Positions 1 through 5,198 of a stretch of DNA of 8,828 bases are shown piece after piece. The position numbers and the translations under genes were made by a program. Every line of letters starts with the position of its first letter. Within the stretch, counting starts at the first letter, position 1. The stretch is taken from NCBI GenBank assembly GCA_945875085.1, contig CAMCJU010000027.1:1-8828 (forward strand). Reading direction: 5' to 3'. Source of the DNA: Candidatus Phycorickettsia trachydisci. GTDB taxonomy: Bacteria > Pseudomonadota > Alphaproteobacteria > Rickettsiales > Rickettsiaceae. The notes under the pieces are model-generated. The model did no database searches and was not told the DNA's origin. It saw nothing but the letters and a program-made list of their open reading frames with translations.

Positions 1-1
1 A

Positions 2-52
2 AACATCATGCTAACTCCAGAGGCAATGAAAAATTTAAATAACAGCAAATAA
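2..52 (+). CDS. Possible 3' end of an upstream gene (partial)
   Basis: A frame open from the window edge ends at TAA (50-52) and would encode a tail reading NIMLTPEAMKNLNNSK. It lies 10 bp before the serine hydrolase start and on the same strand, as expected for the last codons of a preceding operon gene. It is too short to recognise a family, and an open frame of 16 codons can arise by chance, so this is weakly supported. An ATG at position 8 inside it could also make it a spurious 14-codon ORF. Confidence 0.3.
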   Translation, partial: NIMLTPEAMKNLNNSK

Positions 53-62
53 AACAATAAGC

Positions 63-1283
63 ATGAAAATAATTGCTAGAGTAGCATTTCTTGTTGCTTT
101 AATTAGCGCAGGTGCATCAAGCATATCTGCTAAAGATCCTTTAAAAGCCAAAGTATCTAGCTTGGTTCAAGAGTTTAATATGGCAAATCCTGATTTTAAT
201 GGGGCGTACGAATTTACACATCTAAATAAAACTTTACTCAAAGGTGCATCGGGTTATTTTGAGGTAGTAAATAAAACCAAACTAAAGCCCGATCAAGAGA
301 TGCTTGTTGCATCTGGAACTAAAAATGTTATCGCCGCTGCAATCCTTAGGCTCGAAGAAACTGGCAAGCTTAAAGTTAGCGACACTCTTGCTAAGCATTT
401 TCCAAAAACCTCAAAGGCTTGGCTGCTAGGCGATAATAGCAGTAGCGGTATTGAAATTCCAAAATGGCTAGACAAGATAACAATACATCACCTGCTTACT
501 CATAGTAGCGGTATCAAAGAATATATCTTCAATGCCAAAATTGATTCCAGCAAAACTCATGAGGAAATTAATAAAGATATTTTGCATTTTGCCGCTAGTT
601 ACCAATTAGCATCTCAGCATCCTGGACAGAAGTATACTTATTGCAATACTGGATATGTTTTGCTTGGCATGATTATTGAAGCTGCAACTGGCCTTAGTTT
701 AAAAGATTATTTAAATAAAGAATTTTTCACCCCCCTTGGAATGAAGCATACGCATATGGCATCTTTGCAGGAGGCAATAGACTATCGCAATGGCGTAATT
801 ACAAAATATCCAGAGCTTTACTTCGCCAGCTATAAAAATGATAAATTTACTTTTAAAAAGGCCGATACGGATTTCTTTTTTGCGCCATTTGCCGATGGAG
901 GAATTATTACCACCACAGAAGACTTTGCAAAATGGCATTACAAATTACATCACGGCAAAGTAATTAGCAAAGCTGCATATAAAAAAATGATAACCCCTTA
1001 CCTTGACGCCCCTATAGATCATTATCCTGAGCAAAAAGTCGGTTATGGTATTTTTATCGTTAACCTTGATGATAAAAACGTTATGTATTATCATTCTGGC
1101 AAAGCTGCAGGAGTCAGGAGTGAAAGCGGCTATATTCCTGCATTAAATCTTGGATTTACTATCTTAAGCAACGTGATGCAGACGGAAATTGATAAAAATA
1201 TCAATTTATCAAAGCCTGAAAATCAAATTGATACTTGGTTTTTACTAAATTATACGCTCAAAGGTATAGTAAAATATAGATAA
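63..1283 (+). CDS. Exported serine beta-lactamase/DD-peptidase-family hydrolase
   Basis: This is a serine hydrolase of the class C beta-lactamase/penicillin-binding fold (family also called beta-lactamase-related serine hydrolase). Residues 1-23 form a signal peptide (basic start, hydrophobic core, ISA before K24), so the enzyme should act in the periplasm. The three active-site motifs are visible: SxxK as S84-G-T-K87, YxN as Y193-C-N195, and HSG at 344-346 in place of the KTG of true penicillin-binding proteins. The HLLTHSSG block (143-150) and GYVLLG (197-202) are typical of the family. At 406 residues the length is normal. The family includes DD-carboxypeptidases, esterases and beta-lactamases, and the sequence alone does not choose between them. 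Its position 26 bp ahead of a PBP2 gene favours a peptidoglycan substrate, by inference. No Shine-Dalgarno sequence is evident before the ATG. Confidence 0.88.
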   Translation: MKIIARVAFLVALISAGASSISAKDPLKAKVSSLVQEFNMANPDFNGAYEFTHLNKTLLKGASGYFEVVNKTKLKPDQEMLVASGTKNVIAAAILRLEETGKLKVSDTLAKHFPKTSKAWLLGDNSSSGIEIPKWLDKITIHHLLTHSSGIKEYIFNAKIDSSKTHEEINKDILHFAASYQLASQHPGQKYTYCNTGYVLLGMIIEAATGLSLKDYLNKEFFTPLGMKHTHMASLQEAIDYRNGVITKYPELYFASYKNDKFTFKKADTDFFFAPFADGGIITTTEDFAKWHYKLHHGKVISKAAYKKMITPYLDAPIDHYPEQKVGYGIFIVNLDDKNVMYYHSGKAAGVRSESGYIPALNLGFTILSNVMQTEIDKNINLSKPENQIDTWFLLNYTLKGIVKYR

Positions 1284-1309
1284 ATTATGGTGTTTTGCTG
1301 CTATAGCTT

Positions 1310-3052
1310 ATGAAACATCAAAGTATTTTTAGAAACTTTTTAATCACTCGTCGTCAGTTTATTTTAAGCGGTTTTAAAATAACTTTACTTGGTCTTATCG
1401 CCACTAGACTGGCTTATTTGCAGCTAATAAAACACGATAAATACTCATTACTTTCTAAGAAAAATAGTATCGCAACCACACTTCTTCCCCCTCTTAGAGG
1501 AGAAATATTTGATCGTAATAGCATAGCCCTAGCATCCAATAAACAGCAATTCAAGCTGATATTAAATAAATCTCATACCACCAAAGCTAAAGCAAGTTTA
1601 GAAAAGGTTTTTAATTTACTTAACTTGAGCCTGCTGGAGCGCGATCATATAAGGAGCAAGATTGGTAAAAATGCCTATACCACAACTTTAATTAATGATT
1701 TAACTTGGCAGCAGATTGTTTTAATCTCACAGGCAATTTTTGATCTTGATTTTGTTGGCATTGTTGGCTATCTTGTCAGACTATACCCGCAAGACGACTC
1801 AGTATCGCACCCAATAGGCTACACAGCAAACGCTACTAAAGTAGAAGATTTAGATCTCAAACGTCTTGATAATTTTCAATTAGGCAAGAGTGGTATTGAA
1901 AAATATTACGACAAAAGTCTCGTTGGCAAATTCGGCTACAAAGAAATGGAAGTAGACGCTCATGGCAATATAATACGTCAACTGCAATACACAAGTAGCA
2001 CTCAGGGAGAAAGCCTTACCTTAAGCATCGATTATATCTTGCAAAAACAAGTTTGTCAGATAATGCAGGACTTAAGTGCCAGCGTTATTGTTGTTGATCT
2101 TCAAGATCAGCAAATCCTAAGCTTAGTCTCAACACCAGGCTTTCATGCTAATAGCTTCAGTAGGAATCAGATCTCGCAAGAATATTGGCAAGATTTAAAT
2201 ACAGATATGAAATTGCCGCTCTTGAACAAGGCGCTGCAAGCATCTTATCCGCCAGGATCGATCTTTAAATTAGTCACAATATTAGCTGCTTTAGATGCTG
2301 GCATTACGCCAGAAACCAAAGTAGCTTGTAAGGCAAGCGGATTTTTAGGCAATCACTTTCACTGCTGGAACAAACACGGTCACGGGCCATTAGATATGCT
2401 TCAAGCTTTGGGAAGTTCTTGTAATTATTATATGTACCACGTTGCCAAAACAATAGGCCACAAACCTATTATCAAAATGGCCAAAAAACTAGGACTAGGA
2501 CAAAAAGTCGGCATTGATTTACCAAACGAGGCATCTGGCTTTTTGCCTAAAAAATCAAATTTATCTTTAAATTGGAGACTGGCAAATACCTTAAATCTTT
2601 CAATCGGCCAAGGGCTAATCACCGCAACACCCTTACAGTTAAGTCAATTAGTCAGCATCATTGCTAACAAAGGACAAAAAATCAATTACCTACTCAAGCA
2701 GCAGCAAACTTTAAGCCAGCACTATGTTGATGTGCCAACTGAGCATTTTGAGATAATTCATCAAGGAATGTGGCGCTCGGTTAATCATCCTTCTGGCACA
2801 TCAAATGCAGCTAGAGGAAAGATGATAGCAGCTGGCAAAACTGGCACCTCTCAGGTGCAATCCAAAAAGCATGCAAGTGATGACTTTAATCTTTTAACTA
2901 CTCCTTGGGAGCAAAGAAATCATGCTTTGTTTGTATGCTTTGCTCCTTTTGATAAACCCAAATACTCTGTAACTGTTGTGGTCGATCATGGTGGCGCTGG
3001 AGGAAGAGCCGCCGCTCCAAAAGCCAGGGAAATTCTCAACTTTCTTGCCTAA
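1310..3052 (+). CDS. mrdA: Penicillin-binding protein 2, elongation-specific peptidoglycan transpeptidase
   Basis: This is the class B penicillin-binding protein of the rod/elongasome complex, which cross-links new peptidoglycan in the periplasm with RodA. After a short cytoplasmic tail comes one hydrophobic segment (about 18-40) as membrane anchor. The dimerisation/pedestal region follows, with PPLRGEIFDRN (60-70), the usual start of the PBP2 extracytoplasmic part. The transpeptidase domain has S317-I-F-K320 (catalytic serine), S370-C-N372 and K510-T-G-T-S514. The segment with C340, H351 and C352 precedes the SxN motif, as in other PBP2s. At 580 residues it lacks the long C-terminal tail of the E. 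coli protein (about 630). T13-R14-R15-Q16-F17 just before the helix looks like a twin-arginine motif. The gene follows the serine hydrolase by 26 bp with no clear ribosome binding site; rodA is not downstream as it often is. Confidence 0.95.
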   Translation: MKHQSIFRNFLITRRQFILSGFKITLLGLIATRLAYLQLIKHDKYSLLSKKNSIATTLLPPLRGEIFDRNSIALASNKQQFKLILNKSHTTKAKASLEKVFNLLNLSLLERDHIRSKIGKNAYTTTLINDLTWQQIVLISQAIFDLDFVGIVGYLVRLYPQDDSVSHPIGYTANATKVEDLDLKRLDNFQLGKSGIEKYYDKSLVGKFGYKEMEVDAHGNIIRQLQYTSSTQGESLTLSIDYILQKQVCQIMQDLSASVIVVDLQDQQILSLVSTPGFHANSFSRNQISQEYWQDLNTDMKLPLLNKALQASYPPGSIFKLVTILAALDAGITPETKVACKASGFLGNHFHCWNKHGHGPLDMLQALGSSCNYYMYHVAKTIGHKPIIKMAKKLGLGQKVGIDLPNEASGFLPKKSNLSLNWRLANTLNLSIGQGLITATPLQLSQLVSIIANKGQKINYLLKQQQTLSQHYVDVPTEHFEIIHQGMWRSVNHPSGTSNAARGKMIAAGKTGTSQVQSKKHASDDFNLLTTPWEQRNHALFVCFAPFDKPKYSVTVVVDHGGAGGRAAAPKAREILNFLA

Positions 3053-3127
3053 AAATTTTTTCTCTTATACTCTAGCAATTAAAATCTCATCTTGTTAAAA
3101 TAAAAATTAGGATAATTATATTTATTT

Positions 3128-3131
3128 AAGG
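3128..3131 (+). promoter_or_regulatory. Shine-Dalgarno AAGG of the 67-aa ORF
   Basis: AAGG sits 6 nt before the ATG at 3138. It is one of only two clear ribosome binding sites in the window (the other precedes frr), and it is the main sign that the small unknown ORF is, or recently was, translated from this start. Confidence 0.5.
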
Positions 3132-3137
3132 TTAACG

Positions 3138-3341
3138 ATGAAAAATCAAGTATTAGAGGAAAAAATCTGGCCCATGATCGAAGAGAAAAAATTTGAACAC
3201 CCAGATCTGGAGAACTTTCTTAAAGAAAAGCAAGAGAGTTTGCGCCTTAAAGCTGCGTATAAGAAAAATAATTTGCAGAATACTTACGATGAATTGCTAG
3301 AAAATTTGAATGCAAAGATCGATGCTCTCGAAGATCAATAA
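3138..3341 (+). CDS. Small hydrophilic protein of unknown function (67 aa), possibly truncated
   Basis: I do not recognise this protein. It is highly charged and rich in Lys, Glu and Leu. It has no signal peptide or membrane segment, and the second half (about 30-65, ending in NLNAKIDALEDQ) looks helical and coiled-coil-like. The AAGG six bases before the ATG supports translation. It starts 85 bp after mrdA on the same strand, so it may have its own promoter in the AT-rich gap, although I found no convincing one. The frame stays open for 37 further codons after the TAA at 3339-3341, in the same hydrophilic style, so this may be the front part of a longer gene cut by a nonsense change. Confidence 0.6.
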   Translation: MKNQVLEEKIWPMIEEKKFEHPDLENFLKEKQESLRLKAAYKKNNLQNTYDELLENLNAKIDALEDQ

Positions 3342-3543
3342 AATGAAAGTGAAGATGAAAGTGAATTTGACTATAGCGCCCCAGCAAAGAAGACAAAATC
3401 AATACAAATAAGAGATCTTAAAAAAACAGCTAAAGCAATGTCAAAAGCAATTTGATAGCGAAACAAAAGGCCTAGATTCACAACTCAAGCAAGAATTACC
3501 AAATGCAGCCGTAAAGCCCCTAGTTTTAACTATGGGGATATAA
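3342..3543 (+). pseudogene. Degraded continuation of the 67-aa ORF (in-frame stop, then frame change at an A7 run)
   Basis: Past the TAA at 3339-3341 the same frame stays open to a TGA at 3453-3455. It reads an acidic ESE-D-ESE stretch (two GAAAGTGAA copies, 3345-3353 and 3357-3365), then FDYSAPAKKTKS and IQIRDLKKTAK. At the seven-A run 3420-3426, loss of one A would switch to another frame, open to TAA 3541-3543, which reads KKQLKQCQKQF, then DSETKGLDSQLKQELPN, and ends inside the palindrome. Coiled-coil-like composition on both sides of the lesions suggests an old gene of about 130 codons with one nonsense change and one frameshift. A chance open frame in AT-rich DNA is the alternative; no homologue could be searched. 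Confidence 0.4.
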
Positions 3544-3723
3544 GGCTGCATTTGGTAATCAACATATTCTGCTAAGGTCCCATTAATTTCAGGAAATTTA
3601 GGCAATTCTTGCCGATCTAAGATTAGATCACTTAATAGTTTCGGTACTTGATAAAATATTGACTGCTGCTTGCAACATATCTTGAAGAACCTCTTCCTTG
3701 GCCTTATCTTGCTTTTGCTTCAT
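3441..3723 (-). pseudogene. Small unknown ORF (31 codons intact), probably frameshifted from about 93 codons
   Basis: On the - strand an ATG at 3723 opens MKQKQDKAKEEVLQDMLQAA and continues VNILSSTETIK to a TGA at 3628-3630. Removing one T from the TTTT run at about 3657-3660 would instead continue as VNIYQVPKLLSDLILD, then RQELPKFPEING and TLAEYVDYQMQP, cross the palindrome, and stop at TGA 3441-3443. The intact part is Lys/Gln/Glu-rich and helical. I do not recognise a family. It lies 94 bp past the rpoN stop on the same strand and directly below a strong promoter. No Shine-Dalgarno sequence precedes the ATG. It may be a decayed gene, a real 31-residue protein, or the sequence of a small RNA rather than coding DNA. 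Confidence 0.4.
3495..3559. repeat. 65-bp near-perfect palindrome (hairpin or palindromic element)
   Basis: The arms ATTACCAAATGCAGCC (3495-3510) and GGCTGCATTTGGTAAT (3544-3559) are exact reverse complements over 16 bp. The interior is also largely self-complementary: TA/TA at 3512-3513 and 3541-3542, CCCC (3517-3520) with GGGG (3534-3537), and TAGTT (3521-3525) with AACTA (3528-3532), with one bulged T at 3533. Almost the whole 65 nt folds into one rod with a very small loop. It lies between convergent transcription units, so it could act as a two-way terminator, but no U tract follows on either strand. Its size and its overlap with two decayed reading frames also fit a dispersed palindromic element, like the palindromic repeats described in Rickettsia. 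Confidence 0.85.
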
Positions 3724-3756
3724 AAAATAAATTTTTTTGGTTATAAAATAGAAATG

Positions 3757-3785
3757 ATTTTAGCATTTTTATAGATATTTGTCAA
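3757..3785 (-). promoter_or_regulatory. Near-consensus sigma-70 promoter reading leftward
   Basis: Read on the - strand, TTGACA (3785-3780, exact -35 consensus) is followed by a 17-bp spacer and TAAAAT (3762-3757, five of six -10 positions). Transcription would start near 3750, about 27 nt before the ATG at 3723. This is the best sigma-70 promoter I see in the window. It sits 32 bp beyond the rpoN stop codon, so it does not serve rpoN; it must drive whatever lies between rpoN and the palindrome. Confidence 0.65.
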
Positions 3786-3817
3786 CTATAATTTAATTAT
3801 TTTAACTTGACGAAATT

Positions 3818-5155
3818 TTAACTCGACAAAAGCTTTTTGCGCAAGTTAGATTTGGCAATGCCAAGACTTTCGCGATATTTTCCAACAGTTCGTCTGGCGA
3901 TTTTGATATTAAATTTGGCTAGCTCAAAAACGATATCTTCATCGCCTAAAGGACTATCTTCCTGATCTATTATTTGACGAATTAACTCCTTAACCTTAGT
4001 GCTTGAGACTTTGCTATTGAGGTTTTTAGCGCTAACTGACGAGGAAAAAAAGAATTTCATGTCATAGACATCGCCCCATGGAGTTTTCACGTACTTATTG
4101 GCAACAGCTCTGCAGATGGTGCTTTGAGCCACATTTAATTCATCTGCTATTTCATTTAAGGTCACGGGATTAAAAAACATTATACCCCTTAAAAAGAAGT
4201 TTTTTTGCTTATGCGTAAGGAGCTCTGCTACTGCCAGTAATGTTTCGTTGCGTTTTTTGATGTTTTTAATTAATTGATTGCCCGCTTGATAGCTATGTTT
4301 TAAAAACTCTGCGCTAGCCTCCCCCATTTCTTGCTGATGTTTCTTGGTCGCTTTGTAGTAATCTTTATTAAATGATAAATTATATGCGCAGGTTTTGGCC
4401 AGGCTAACCATAACTTGATCGCCACTAGCCTGGACGACGATATTGGGCAGTTTATAGCTTGATATTTCACTTGAAAATGAAGCCCCTGGCTTAGGATTTA
4501 GTTTTTGTATAATGCCAATTCTCTCTGCTATTTGCTGGACGCTGGTTTTGCATAAATTACTCAACAAAGAGAGCTTTTGCTGCGCTACAAGATCAAGATT
4601 TGCTAGAATAGCGCTAAATACCGCATCAAAAATTTGCTTACTTTTTAGCTGCAATTCTAAGCATTCCGATAAATTGCGTGCAAAAACTCCGGCTGGGTCA
4701 AGCTTTTGCAGCTTTGATATAAGCATATCCAATTCTTGATATGGAACTTGAAGGTCTTGGGATATTTTATGCAAATCAAGCTGAATGTAGCCGTTATCGT
4801 CTAGCAGCTGGGCTAAGAAATATGCTAGATTGCGCGGCTGAATATCGCTTAAGTTAATTTGCTCTAAAACATGATCGCTTAAAGATTTTTTATTTGATAT
4901 GCCGCTAAAAGGATCTCTATCTGGTTTATCTGAATCTGGGTTATAATATTCTTGATTAATCAGCTCTTCTTGAGTTGGTAAAATAGTATTGTCATCAAGG
5001 TTATCAAGCTGCAAAAATGGATTGATCGTCATTTCTTGGGCGATTACTACTTGCAGCTCAAGGCTAGACATTTGCAGTATATTAATGCCTTGTTGCAGAC
5101 TGTTGCAGAGCGTTAAATTCTGTTTAAGCTTGATGTTTAGCTGTTGTTTTAACAT
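3818..5155 (-). CDS. rpoN: RNA polymerase sigma-54 factor
   Basis: Sigma-54 directs core RNA polymerase to -24/-12 promoters and needs AAA+ activators to melt DNA. The 445-residue protein has all three regions. Residues 1-50 are the Gln/Leu-rich activator-responsive region I (KQNLTLCNSLQQGINILQMS, ELQ and NPFLQ). About 90-300 is the core-binding domain, with KLDPAGVFARNLSECLELQL (151-170) and NPKPG (220-224). A helix-turn-helix lies near 331-353 (VTLNEIADELNVAQSTICRAV). The RpoN box is A420-R-R-T-V-G-K-Y-R428, differing from the usual ARRTVAKYR only by Gly for Ala. The usual alphaproteobacterial neighbours hpf and ptsN are absent on the downstream side, where a new promoter and a small degenerate ORF lie instead. 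It diverges from uup over 43 bp; no Shine-Dalgarno sequence is visible before the ATG. Confidence 0.96.
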   Translation of the reverse strand: MLKQQLNIKLKQNLTLCNSLQQGINILQMSSLELQVVIAQEMTINPFLQLDNLDDNTILPTQEELINQEYYNPDSDKPDRDPFSGISNKKSLSDHVLEQINLSDIQPRNLAYFLAQLLDDNGYIQLDLHKISQDLQVPYQELDMLISKLQKLDPAGVFARNLSECLELQLKSKQIFDAVFSAILANLDLVAQQKLSLLSNLCKTSVQQIAERIGIIQKLNPKPGASFSSEISSYKLPNIVVQASGDQVMVSLAKTCAYNLSFNKDYYKATKKHQQEMGEASAEFLKHSYQAGNQLIKNIKKRNETLLAVAELLTHKQKNFFLRGIMFFNPVTLNEIADELNVAQSTICRAVANKYVKTPWGDVYDMKFFFSSSVSAKNLNSKVSSTKVKELIRQIIDQEDSPLGDEDIVFELAKFNIKIARRTVGKYRESLGIAKSNLRKKLLSS

Positions 5156-5198
5156 ATTTATACTTGCAATTTTAACATGAGCAATTTCTAATTAATTT
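5156..5198. promoter_or_regulatory. Divergent rpoN/uup intergenic region
   Basis: These 43 AT-rich bases separate two divergent starts. Towards rpoN, TTGCTC and a TATAAA directly before the ATG are spaced 16 bp, which would give an essentially leaderless message. Towards uup, TTGCAA (5164-5169) and TAATTA (5189-5194) are 19 bp apart, which is poor. Neither start has a Shine-Dalgarno sequence. Promoters must overlap here or lie inside the opposing genes; none is convincing. Confidence 0.3.

Noticed and set aside
293..938. Opposite-strand ORFs of 60-75 codons within the serine hydrolase gene
   Set aside because: They lie entirely within a well-supported gene and have no family motifs or own signals, so they are shadow frames. 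The same applies to similar short frames inside mrdA, rpoN, uup, pyrH and frr.
1287..1313. Eight-codon ORF (ATG GTG TTT ... TTA TGA) overlapping the mrdA start as a leader peptide
   Set aside because: It has no ribosome binding site and no attenuator-like structure; its overlap with mrdA is probably accidental.
2794..2808. TGGCAC followed by GC at the GG-N10-GC spacing, like a sigma-54 promoter
   Set aside because: It lies inside the mrdA coding region, encodes the conserved-looking SGTSNA stretch, and no gene start follows within a useful distance; coincidence is likelier.
3051..3066. A5-T6 run right after mrdA as an intrinsic terminator
   Set aside because: It is a purely A/T palindrome with no GC stem before the T run, so it is not a credible terminator.
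3092..3120. TTGTTA with ATTATA, 17 bp apart, as a promoter for the 67-aa ORF
   Set aside because: The -10 box is poor and the region is so AT-rich that such matches are common, so it is not listed as a feature.
3614..3629. Small inverted repeat GATCTA / TAGATC
   Set aside because: Six-bp arms with a four-base loop in AT-rich DNA are expected by chance; no symmetry beyond it was found.
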